Of a stretch of DNA of 64,000 nucleotides, positions 18,101-25,508 are shown piece after piece. This DNA comes from JADJQU01 sp035490315 (lineage in GTDB: Bacteria > Planctomycetota > UBA1135 > GCA-002686595). Under the pieces are notes generated by a model, which did not search any database, was not told the origin of the DNA, and was given only the letters and a program-made list of their open reading frames with translations. Numbering within the stretch: position 1 is the stretch's first letter; each line of letters starts with the position of its first letter. The stretch covers positions 14,927 to 78,926 of the forward strand of contig DATHET010000307.1 of assembly GCA_035490315.1 (NCBI GenBank), read 5' to 3'. A program made the translations under genes and the position numbers.

Positions 18101-19414
18101 GCGCCGGCGGTGCTGCAGACCTGGCTCGCCCTGTCGGACAAGCTCTTGACCATGGCGCCCAAGGCTGGAGGGGACAAGAGCCTGGTGCGCGACGGAAGAT
18201 CGCGCGCCGACCTGCACCTCGAGGGCACGCGCCTCTTGCAGATGTTCCTGTGCCTGTATCCGAAGGACCCGCAGGCTCCGGAAGCGGCCTTGAATCTGAT
18301 CTCGGCGCACCTGGGCCTCGAGGACTACGCGACCGCTTCGAGCCTGGCCCAGGCCTTTGCCTCGCGTTTCACCGCGCCCGAATTCGCCGACGCCTTCCTG
18401 TACTCGCGCGCGGTGGCCGAGTGGTATCTCGGCAACGACGAAGAGGCGATGCGCGTGTGCGAGCGGGTCGCTGCCGCGGTCTATCCCGACGCCAGGGGCG
18501 TCCCGCAGCCGTCCAAGAACCGCGAGCTGGCCCAATACATCCTGGCCCAGATCCACCACGCGCGGCGCGAGATGCCGCGCGCCGCCGAGTACTACGCGAA
18601 GGTCGAGCAGAGCTTTGCCGACGCGAAGGCCGCGCTGCTCGAGCTGCGCGCGCGCACGCTCTCGCTGACCGAGGTGACGCGCGCCAAGCCGGGCGAGACC
18701 GTGCACCTCGCGCTGCGCTCGAAGAACGTGGCCGAGGTCGAGCTCGCGATCTATCCCGTGGACTTGATGACGCTCTATCTGCGCGAAGGCGACCTGTCGA
18801 AAGTCGCGCAGGTCGACCTGTCGGGCATCGCGCCCGAGATCGCGCGCACCCTGGCGCTCGACGGAGCCAACGCGCTGCGCGAAGTCGAGCAGAAGCTCGA
18901 TCTCGCCCTGCCGAAGACCGGGGCCTACCTGGTGATCGCGCGCGGCGGCGAGCTGTTCGCGTCCGGCCTGGTGCTCGTCAGCGAGCTCGAGCTCGACGTC
19001 AGCGAGGACGCGGCGCGCGGTGGAGTGCGCGTGCAGGTCGTCGACGGCCGCGACGGCAAGTACGTGCGCGAAGTCGACGTGCGCGTGGTCGGATCGGCGG
19101 ACAAGAAGATCCAGCGCGCGAAGACCGACCTGCGCGGCATGGCGAGCCTCGATCAGGTCCACGGGCTCGCGACGGTGATCGCGCGGGCCAGCGACAATCG
19201 CTACGCCTTCTACCGCGGCACGACCCAGCTCGGGACGCTGCGCGAAGAGGGCAAGAAGACGAAGCTGGAAAAACCGGCGGAGCAGCTCTCGCAGGAGGCT
19301 TACCTGAGCAACGTGATCCAGTTCAATGCCCAGAACCAGTCCCTGCGCGCGGGCCGTCTGGTCGAGGAGACCTCTCGCGAGCGGCTCGGCGTGCAGATCA
19401 ACCAGGTCAAGTAG
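15185..19414 (+). CDS. Alpha-2-macroglobulin-like protein, C-terminal half with TPR tail
   Basis: A 1409-residue frame opening at a GTG (15185) that overlaps the upstream stop. It has no signal peptide of its own. Residues of about 115-200 match the A2M domain (TAFWSASIVTDAAGKASVKF, WRVSARAASKDPRAANK), followed by an alpha-toroid-like region (ELTALAMLALAAARDAG). The thioester motif CxEQ of trap-type A2M proteins was not found, so covalent protease trapping is unlikely. Residues of about 800-1150 are TPR-like, and the C-terminus is beta-rich. Alone it would stay in the cytoplasm, which suggests either a frameshifted gene or coupled synthesis of two subunits. It ends 12 bases before the kinase gene. 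Confidence 0.75.
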   Translation: MKARDQRLWVETKSSSTFSYEGASWEVSGEVLAEARRVIEDRKWQEQRANAAKELAKAGASGPTTPGAPATRGGLDEQEGVGVAAGDGPGHFDRGYAGGGGGSAGGKSRNVGPDPLALHSPTAFWSASIVTDAAGKASVKFQAPPTSARWRVSARAASKDPRAANKTASFVTRADFFVELRAPLTLMEGDKPQFFARVHNTTNAPIRADLKLVLRGAGVETSLPAGPVEIPPGAKEVVFEGLDRSFEAGALSLTLEASAEIAGKRVESRDALSIPVQAWGVQFSSTASGELSSNARLDLELPAGRKYTNLSLELFVGPSLDSVLVDEALGLRRAIVFRAPSDSGVLSSDLLGAAEVLAQLAKSGRDSSNEYARVQDRVRSLCAALISSQDPQQGWSSRWNNPEHQAELTALAMLALAAARDAGISVASEARETGVVTLEQMQRSAQSEESKALIQHALARWNRGDYGALNRLHRMREELSNAALAHTALALVAMDRLPMAAEIAAVIETRSVFDAAHPERGGCWSVEKNLAWSRSRIGTAGFCALALEACAPKSEQLNRAVQYLLAHRPWNDPRWSGIALAALARHAGLTAPQNERFEVSFAVGGGAPEVFELQKNRSRILPIDPASGGKLRVDLSLRGRGAPHYIAILRGFSADAAERTAHPFAITERYVMAPPPLWRGKPVPVGFSTVRNPREQWWNRVVHLARGTSATTFVNFSRSQTRSDDFENDWLMVEIPLPSGARVKPGSVYGSIAGFEILADRLIAYIPPDSGWGSVQFALEGAIPGHYRVGPAVLRNAGDPEQISIGKSGEFDILPSGSVLPDAYRETPDELYALGMAAWNAGENDRAREWLSKLMQGFQNDLADDNSDSPLQQAASALFFLGLEKNNAREVVRWFEVLREKRPDLVIPFDKILAVAKAYTAIDEHERALSILRASVEQTFGVDLKVAGALESQGDASQALRLLARLWSEYPDAPAVLQTWLALSDKLLTMAPKAGGDKSLVRDGRSRADLHLEGTRLLQMFLCLYPKDPQAPEAALNLISAHLGLEDYATASSLAQAFASRFTAPEFADAFLYSRAVAEWYLGNDEEAMRVCERVAAAVYPDARGVPQPSKNRELAQYILAQIHHARREMPRAAEYYAKVEQSFADAKAALLELRARTLSLTEVTRAKPGETVHLALRSKNVAEVELAIYPVDLMTLYLREGDLSKVAQVDLSGIAPEIARTLALDGANALREVEQKLDLALPKTGAYLVIARGGELFASGLVLVSELELDVSEDAARGGVRVQVVDGRDGKYVREVDVRVVGSADKKIQRAKTDLRGMASLDQVHGLATVIARASDNRYAFYRGTTQLGTLREEGKKTKLEKPAEQLSQEAYLSNVIQFNAQNQSLRAGRLVEETSRERLGVQINQVK

Positions 19415-19426
19415 ACTTGTCGCCCG

Positions 19427-20635
19427 GTGACGGGCGGATCCCTAGTCCTCAAGCAGAGTCTGCATCGCTGCGTGCGCCTCGAGCGCCGCAGCGAAGGTCC
19501 TGTGATCGTCAAGCGCTTCGAGCAGCGCGGCCCGCTCGGACGGGCGCTCGACGCCGGGAGGGCGCGGCGCGAGTACGAGGTCCTCACCCACCTCGCGAAG
19601 GCGTCGGTCAGCGTGCCGCGAGCCTTGAGCCTGACCCGCCGCGGTCGCGCCTACGAAGTGGAGATCGAGTGGATCGACGGAGCGCGGTCGCTGGCCGAGC
19701 TGTGCCGCGCAGGGGCGCCCCTGTCGGTCGAGCTGGCGCGCCGCCTGGGAGAGCTGCTCGCGGGCCTGCACTCCGCCGGCGTGGACCATCCCGATCTGCA
19801 CGCGGGCAACGTCTTGATCACCGAAGCATGTCGTGTGGTCGCCGTCGACTTCGACAAGGCGCGGATCGTGAAGCGCGTCGGCGACGAGCAGGTCTCGCGC
19901 GATCTGGTCTCGCTGTGCGCGGGGCTGCGCGAAGCGACCCTGCCTCGCTGGCGCGCGGTTGCGCTGCGCGCCTGGTGGAAGGCGCTCGATTTGGGTCTGC
20001 GCGATCGATTGGCGCCGCCGCGGGCCTTCGAAGTCGAGCAGCTCGCGCGCGCACGCCGCCTGCGCGTGGTCCAGGACAGAGAGCGACGTTGGACACGCGC
20101 GGGCTCCGCCGTGATGGCGCTCGCGAGCGGCCGCGGATTCGCTCGCGCCGGCGCGGATCCGGCGCTGATCGCTCGCGCACTCGCGGGCGAAACACTTCCG
20201 TCGTCCACGATCCGCGTCAGCGGATCGAGGAGGCAGGTGCTCGCGCTCTGGCGCTCGATGGCGCGGCTCGAGGAGCACGCAGTCCCCGCGCCGCGCTGCT
20301 GGCTCTTGAGCGACGAGTCGCCCGCCTGCGCCTGGTTCGAGCGAGAGCTTCCGCGCAAGCCCTCCTCGCCGCGCGGCCGTGGTCGCTGGATCGGCGCGCT
20401 GATCGATCGCGCCCTGTGGTGTCCGGGGCTGGCCGAGGAAGACCTCGACGACAGCGGGCTCAGACTGCCGCGAGTCCTTGCGCGGCTCTCCATGTCGGAA
20501 GCTCGCGAGCGACTCGCGCCGTGGCTCGCCGGACTTTCGCCGGACGCGCGCCGCGAGTTCCTTCGCGGCCTGGCCGAATCCTGGCGCGGCCCACTGCGCG
20601 AGTGCCGGGAGCTCGTCCTGCAACTCCATGCCTGA
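19427..20635 (+). CDS. Lipopolysaccharide kinase-like protein (Kdo/WaaP kinase fold)
   Basis: A 402-residue protein whose first ~190 residues show the atypical kinase fold of the KdkA/WaaP family: a Lys in VIVKRFEQRG, the catalytic loop HPDLHAGNVLI at about 124-134, and the metal-binding VDFDKARIVKR. KdkA and WaaP phosphorylate Kdo or heptose in the LPS inner core. The C-terminal half resembles a second, degenerate kinase-like lobe (LWRSMARLEEHAVPAPRCWL) and lacks an evident catalytic loop. The start is GTG at 19427. It lies 12 bases after the A2M gene and overlaps the acyltransferase by 8 bases, so these genes form an operon. Confidence 0.75.
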   Translation: MTGGSLVLKQSLHRCVRLERRSEGPVIVKRFEQRGPLGRALDAGRARREYEVLTHLAKASVSVPRALSLTRRGRAYEVEIEWIDGARSLAELCRAGAPLSVELARRLGELLAGLHSAGVDHPDLHAGNVLITEACRVVAVDFDKARIVKRVGDEQVSRDLVSLCAGLREATLPRWRAVALRAWWKALDLGLRDRLAPPRAFEVEQLARARRLRVVQDRERRWTRAGSAVMALASGRGFARAGADPALIARALAGETLPSSTIRVSGSRRQVLALWRSMARLEEHAVPAPRCWLLSDESPACAWFERELPRKPSSPRGRGRWIGALIDRALWCPGLAEEDLDDSGLRLPRVLARLSMSEARERLAPWLAGLSPDARREFLRGLAESWRGPLRECRELVLQLHA

Positions 20636-21581
20636 TCCGCTGCGCCGCAGATTGCGCGCGAAGGCCGTGATGGCCGCGAGCAGCGCCTCGCGCTTCTTCC
20701 CGCGTCCGCTGATCCACGGGGCGCTGCGCGGCCTGGCGCGCGCCGCGGGCCTCACGCGCTTCGAGACGCAGATCCAATCGAATCTCGCGCAGGTGCTGGG
20801 CAACGAGCTCTCGGCACCCGAGCGCGCGAAGCTCGGCCGCGAAGTGAGGCTTCACTGCGCTCGACTCGTCGAGGAGTGGTTGTTCTTGTCCCGCGCGCGC
20901 CACGGCTCCAGGGAACGCGCGAGTGTCGAAGCCTGGCTCGACGCCACGGTTCGATTCGACGCGAGCTGCGACGAGCTGTTCCTGCGCACGCGTCAGGGCC
21001 GCGGGGCCTTGATCGCGACCGCGCACCTGGGCAACTGGGAAGTGCTCGCCGCCGCCCTGCGCCGGCGCGGGCTCGACGGAGCGGTGGTCGGCCTGCGCAA
21101 GCACCGCGATCCCGGCGCGGACTGGCTGGTGCGCATGCGCGAGGGTCTCGCGGTGCGCACGATCGCGCAGGACGCGCCGCCGCGCGAAGTCCTCGGCGTG
21201 CTGCGCTCCGGCGGAACCCTGGGGCTGCTCTGCGACCTCGAGGTGCGTCGCCTGGCCGGTGTCCACGCGCCTTTCTTCGGCATTCCGGCCCTGACCCAGA
21301 CGGCGCCGGCAGCCCTGGCTCGCGCCGCGCGAACGAGCATCCTGCCCGTGCGCTGCGTTGCGCGTCCTTCCGGCTACGTGGTCTACGCCGATGCGCCGCT
21401 CGAGCTCTCCGCGGACCTGCCGCGCGCCGAAGCCGCGCTGGATCTCCTGACACGGCTCAACGCGACCTACGAGCGCTGGATCCGCGAAGACCTCGCCCAA
21501 TGGGCCTGGCACCAGCCGCGCTGGCGCACGCGGCCCGGCGAGCGCGCGGCTCCGCCGCTCCACTCCAGGCGCGCGACGTGA
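20628..21581 (+). CDS. LpxL-type lipid A acyltransferase
   Basis: The product has 317 residues and belongs to the lysophospholipid acyltransferase superfamily, lauroyl/myristoyl type. The H-x4-E catalytic motif appears as ATAHLGNWEVLA at about residue 130, and GTLGLLCDLE with APFFGIPALTQTAPAALARA corresponds to the conserved later blocks. These inner-membrane enzymes add secondary acyl chains to Kdo-lipid A. The ATG at 20628 overlaps the end of the kinase gene by 8 bases. The strong N-terminal membrane helix of E. coli LpxL is weak here; a hydrophobic patch lies at about residues 12-40. Its place behind the Kdo-kinase-like gene supports a role in lipid A or core maturation. Confidence 0.8.
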   Translation: MPDPLRRRLRAKAVMAASSASRFFPRPLIHGALRGLARAAGLTRFETQIQSNLAQVLGNELSAPERAKLGREVRLHCARLVEEWLFLSRARHGSRERASVEAWLDATVRFDASCDELFLRTRQGRGALIATAHLGNWEVLAAALRRRGLDGAVVGLRKHRDPGADWLVRMREGLAVRTIAQDAPPREVLGVLRSGGTLGLLCDLEVRRLAGVHAPFFGIPALTQTAPAALARAARTSILPVRCVARPSGYVVYADAPLELSADLPRAEAALDLLTRLNATYERWIREDLAQWAWHQPRWRTRPGERAAPPLHSRRAT

Positions 21582-21600
21582 GCGAAGTGCCGCGCTCGGC

Positions 21601-22941
21601 TCAGAGCTTGTTGGTTTTCAAGAACGCGGCGATGACACGGTTCTTGGACACTTCCGCGAAGCCGTCGGGATCGTTGGTCCGGTAGCCGCGCAGCCAGCTC
21701 GCCATTTTCTCCGCGTTGCCGTACGCGAGCAGCCGCTCGGCGGCGTTGTCGGCCATCGCCTCGTCGCCGGCACCGCGGATGATCGACAGCAGCACGCCGA
21801 TCGACAGACCCTCTTCCTTGCGATCGAAGTGCCAGCGCGCCTGCTCGAGGCGGTCCTTGAACCAGTCCGCGCGCTTGCCCTCGAGCTCGTGGAGGAAGCC
21901 CGCGACCTTCTCGACGTCCGGACCGGTGGCGGTCGCCTGGAACGCCTTCGCGGCGGCGAAGGCTTCCTTGTAGTTGCGCGGGTGCGACCAGGTCAGGGAC
22001 TCGACCTCGAACTGGATGTCGTCGAACGAGGGCGGCTGGGTGAGGTCGACGGCGTCCTTGAAGCGCTCTTCCTGGCGGTTGACCCAGGCCAGCTCCGAGT
22101 GTGTCGGCCACTTCTCGCGGAAGTACTTCGCGCGCTTCATGAACACGCGCGCCTCCGAGGGCGTGATCTTGCCGCTCATGTAGTTGTTGACGAAGTTCTC
22201 GAGCTGCGAGCTAAAGTACTTCTGGCCGTCCATCTCGTTGCGGCTGTACTCGTTGCCCTCGGCGATCTTGACCTTGATCTCCTCGCGCATCTTGGCGATC
22301 CGCGTGGCCAGGGTCGGCTCGAGCACGGCGTCCGCAGGGATCCGATCGAGCTGCTTCGATGCGGCATCGAAGCGCGAATTCTTGATCTCCTCGAGCGCCT
22401 TGTTGTAGTCGGCGAGCGCACCTGCCTCCGAGAAGTTCTGGTTGTTCTTGCCGAGCAGCTTGCTGGAGATGAACCAGCCGCCGATGGCGATGATCGGCAC
22501 GCAAGCCGCGATCCAGACCCAGGTCGGGACGCCCTGCTTGCGCGGCCGCCGGCCCGGCCCCTTGTCGTCGTCCTCGTCGTCTCGCCCGCGCCTTGGAACC
22601 CGCGAGGGCGAACGTTCGCCGGCCGGTGCAACGGGCGGGATCTTCGAAGGCAGCCCCTCGTACTCGACCGTGACCGTCGCTCCGCCGATCTTGACCGGCA
22701 CGCCGTGCTGCAGCACCACCGGTCCGGTCGCCGCGCGTCCGAGCAGTTGCGGCGCCGTCACGCCGGGCTTGGGATGCAGCGTCGCCTTGCCGCCGTGGAT
22801 CTCGATGTCGACGTGCAGGCTGGCGACGCCCGGCGAGGTGAGCTTGAGCTTCGCCTCCGTCCCGCTGCCCACCGACAGCCGGCCCTCGCCCACGTTGAAT
22901 GCGCGCCGGTTGCCGGCGTCGTCGACGATCAATCGAACCAT
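21601..22941 (-). CDS. FHA-like domain, single helix, TPR-type membrane protein
   Basis: The product has 446 residues. Residues 1-90 look like a forkhead-associated fold (GEGRLSVGSGTEAKLKL, SPGVASLHVDIEIHGGKATL), a phosphothreonine-binding module. An Arg/Asp-rich linker follows (residues 110-135, RRGRDDEDDDKGPGRRPR), then a membrane helix at about 140-160 (VPTWVWIAACVPIIAIGGWF) and a helical TPR-like extracytoplasmic domain. It would bind a phosphoprotein inside the cell and a partner outside. It begins 9 bases after the CAP lipoprotein gene, so the two are co-transcribed. The FHA call is moderate because only the central motif is well preserved. Confidence 0.7.
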   Translation of the reverse strand: MVRLIVDDAGNRRAFNVGEGRLSVGSGTEAKLKLTSPGVASLHVDIEIHGGKATLHPKPGVTAPQLLGRAATGPVVLQHGVPVKIGGATVTVEYEGLPSKIPPVAPAGERSPSRVPRRGRDDEDDDKGPGRRPRKQGVPTWVWIAACVPIIAIGGWFISSKLLGKNNQNFSEAGALADYNKALEEIKNSRFDAASKQLDRIPADAVLEPTLATRIAKMREEIKVKIAEGNEYSRNEMDGQKYFSSQLENFVNNYMSGKITPSEARVFMKRAKYFREKWPTHSELAWVNRQEERFKDAVDLTQPPSFDDIQFEVESLTWSHPRNYKEAFAAAKAFQATATGPDVEKVAGFLHELEGKRADWFKDRLEQARWHFDRKEEGLSIGVLLSIIRGAGDEAMADNAAERLLAYGNAEKMASWLRGYRTNDPDGFAEVSKNRVIAAFLKTNKL

Positions 22942-22950
22942 GTTTTTTTC

Positions 22951-25446
22951 TTAGAGGTCGGTGAGGAACGTTGCGTCCATACCGAAGTTCTGCGTCCAGT
23001 AACTCGAGGCGATCGCACTGGCCATTTCGCGATGGTCGCGCATCAGGAGATTGCGGTGGTGGCCGCTGGAATGGGTCCAGCCTTCGTGCGCGGACTTCGG
23101 ATCGCCCTGGCCCATGCAGATGTTCTCGCTGACGCCGTCCTTGTAACCGGCGAGCCGCATGCGATCGAAGGGCGTGGCGCGCTTGGGATCGCCCTTCTCG
23201 AAGTGGCTGAAGTCGCCGGTGTTCGCCATGTGGTCGGAATGCCCCTGGGCCGCGATCTCGATCTTCGGGTTCCAGGCCAGGGCGCGCCGGCCGAGCATCA
23301 ACCGGTAGGCGTTGGTGATGCGCACCTGGTTCTGCTCGTCGGAGCCTGGCACGTCGTCGCCGGGCTTGGCTTTGTCGAGGGCTGCCCACAGGCGTTCGTT
23401 GCGCGCCTCGATGCGCTGACTCTCGATCAGCTTCGCGCGCTCCTGCTCGTCCCAGGCAAAATCCGTGAGACCGACGTCGGCCGTCCCCGGTAGGGCCAGG
23501 GCGAAGCGCCACTGCGCGGCCACCGGCTCGATCTCGACGCCTGCCTCCTCGGCGCGCGCCGCAGTCCAGTCCGCCGCTTCCAGTTGCTGGCGCAGGCCAT
23601 CGCCGATCTTGACCCGCTTGGACTTTTCCCAGATCACGCGCACGGCGGTCACCAGCTCGTCCACCTCGCGCTGCACGCCCGCGTACTTGCTCGCCTTCTC
23701 CGGCGGACACTCAGGAGGGTTGTACGGATAGAAGTAGCGCACCTCGTCGAAGATCAGGCCCAGGGCCTTCTCGCGCGCGGCGTCCAGGGCGCGGCGCTCG
23801 TCGGCGATCGCGGCGAGCTGGCGCAGGTTCGGGTTCTTCTCGAGCCTGTCCCAGTCGTCTTGCCAGCGCTTCGACAGGGCTTCGCTGGTCAGCTCCGGAT
23901 CGGCGATCGCGCGGATCTGCTTGAGCAGGCCGTCGCGCTCGGCGCTGTTGGCGCGGCGGAAATCGCCGATCAAGGCCGCGTACCTGGTGTTGCGAACTGT
24001 GTCGGCTTCGTGCGCGGCGTCGAGCTTGGCGAGACTGCCCTCGACCCAGGCTCCGCCGCGGAATTCCCAGCCCCCGTCGCCCACCGCGCCCTTGGCCCGC
24101 GCCACCAGGCCGGAGGCGTGCAAAGCGTCGATCTCGCCGCGCTGCACGCAGGCGCCCAGGCCCGGCAGGGCGATGTCGCGCTCGCGAGCGTCGCCGCGCA
24201 CGATCGATTCGACCAGCCAGCCCAGCTGGGCCTTGCGCGACACGTGGGCGCGCGCGACAAGGCCGGCGAGCTCTGGCAGCGGGATCGATTCGAAGCGGGT
24301 CTGCTGGCTGTCGTCGGTGCTGGCGTGGGCCTGGAGGATTCGCGCCGTCGCCTCGTCGACCCGCGCGAAATCGGCGAGCTCCTCGCGCAAGGCCATGCGC
24401 AGATCGAGCTCGCGCGCGCGCCGCTCGTTCTCCGCCTTCATGCTCGCGGACTCGCGGCGACGCGCTGCTTCGAGCCAGGCGTCGCGCGCCCCGGCGAGAT
24501 CCCCGGCCGTGGTGCGCCATTGCGCGAGGGCTTCGCATTCATCCGCCGACGCGGCGCGAGCGAGATCCGCGTCCGGTCCGCGCGTCGAGCTGGGGATGAC
24601 CGCGACCTCGGGCGCGCGGGACGCGGGCTGTGCCGCGCCTGCCGGCTTGGCGTGCAGGGCGCGCTCGCTCATCATTTCGTATTCGAAGCGCAGGCTGTCG
24701 AACTCGGCCAGGCTCGGGAAGCGGGCGAGCTCGCGCTCGAACATCCGCGCGGCCTCGACGAGCTGGCCGTTGTCCTCGAGCTCCCTCGCCTTGCCCAGCA
24801 CGGCTTCCGCGTCGACGCGCGCCGCGCTCAGGATCGACTGCTGCACGAGCCGCGCGTCCGCGGCCGCGGCGCTGTCGACTTCGGCCGCGTGAGCCAGGGC
24901 GATCGCCGTCCGCCACTGTCCCTTGCCCTGCGACTTGCGCGCTTCGGCGAGCGAGGCGCTGGCGAGCTGGCTGCTCTCGCTCTTCGCCGGCGCCTGTCCC
25001 GCGCTCGTCGATGCATCATCCTGCGAAGCATCCTCCGCTGCGATGCGCGCGCTCGAATGGCGCTTCTCGGCGATCAGCGTGACCGCGTCCGACTGGGTCT
25101 GCTCGATCAGCTCGATCGTCAGCGGGTCGCGCTCGCCCTGCAACAGCTTGTTGAACTCCAGGGTCGACCAGCGAACCTCGTGCGCCGGCGCGGCTTGCAC
25201 GATGCGCTCGAGCTCGCTCTCGACCTGCTTGCGGTGCGCGAGCCCGGCCGCGATCATGGCGCGCAGAGCGTCGGCGCGCGGGCCGCTCTTCTGGGCCAGG
25301 GCCGCCTCGGCGATCTTGAACTCGCCGCGCTCGATCCGCACCCGAGCTTCCTGGATCGCGGCCTCGTCCCCGCCACCGCAGGCCGCGAGCGCCAGAGCCA
25401 GGAGACAGGATCGCAGGTGGGATGACTTTCGGAGGGATCGCGGCAT
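22951..25446 (-). CDS. Large lipoprotein with C-terminal CAP/SCP domain
   Basis: The product has 831 residues. It starts with a lipoprotein signal (SCLLALALAACGGG), and the start at 25446 fits the lipobox better than a longer frame. Residues of about 30-650 are mostly helical, charged and TPR-like. The last ~130 residues form a CAP (SCP/PR1) domain, with HSDHMANTGDFSHFE, SENICMGQGDPKSAHEGW and SSGHHRNLLM carrying the cavity His and Glu residues typical of the family. Bacterial CAP proteins are extracytoplasmic and often bind lipids or metal; the role here is unknown. It lies between the HDOD-GGDEF gene (62-base gap) and the FHA gene on the same strand. Confidence 0.8.
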   Translation of the reverse strand: MPRSLRKSSHLRSCLLALALAACGGGDEAAIQEARVRIERGEFKIAEAALAQKSGPRADALRAMIAAGLAHRKQVESELERIVQAAPAHEVRWSTLEFNKLLQGERDPLTIELIEQTQSDAVTLIAEKRHSSARIAAEDASQDDASTSAGQAPAKSESSQLASASLAEARKSQGKGQWRTAIALAHAAEVDSAAAADARLVQQSILSAARVDAEAVLGKARELEDNGQLVEAARMFERELARFPSLAEFDSLRFEYEMMSERALHAKPAGAAQPASRAPEVAVIPSSTRGPDADLARAASADECEALAQWRTTAGDLAGARDAWLEAARRRESASMKAENERRARELDLRMALREELADFARVDEATARILQAHASTDDSQQTRFESIPLPELAGLVARAHVSRKAQLGWLVESIVRGDARERDIALPGLGACVQRGEIDALHASGLVARAKGAVGDGGWEFRGGAWVEGSLAKLDAAHEADTVRNTRYAALIGDFRRANSAERDGLLKQIRAIADPELTSEALSKRWQDDWDRLEKNPNLRQLAAIADERRALDAAREKALGLIFDEVRYFYPYNPPECPPEKASKYAGVQREVDELVTAVRVIWEKSKRVKIGDGLRQQLEAADWTAARAEEAGVEIEPVAAQWRFALALPGTADVGLTDFAWDEQERAKLIESQRIEARNERLWAALDKAKPGDDVPGSDEQNQVRITNAYRLMLGRRALAWNPKIEIAAQGHSDHMANTGDFSHFEKGDPKRATPFDRMRLAGYKDGVSENICMGQGDPKSAHEGWTHSSGHHRNLLMRDHREMASAIASSYWTQNFGMDATFLTDL

Positions 25447-25508
25447 GGGCACGGCGCCCACAGCCTACCGGAGACGTCCCGTCTGGATACAGAGCCGAGA
25501 CCGGAAGC

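Noticed and set aside
14696..20670. Very long open frames such as 15560-19162 (minus) and 17215-20670 (plus) across the A2M region
   Set aside because: They are out-of-frame shadows of GC-rich genes: low-complexity, Arg/Ala/Pro-rich translations with no domain features, opposite or offset to genes with clear motifs.
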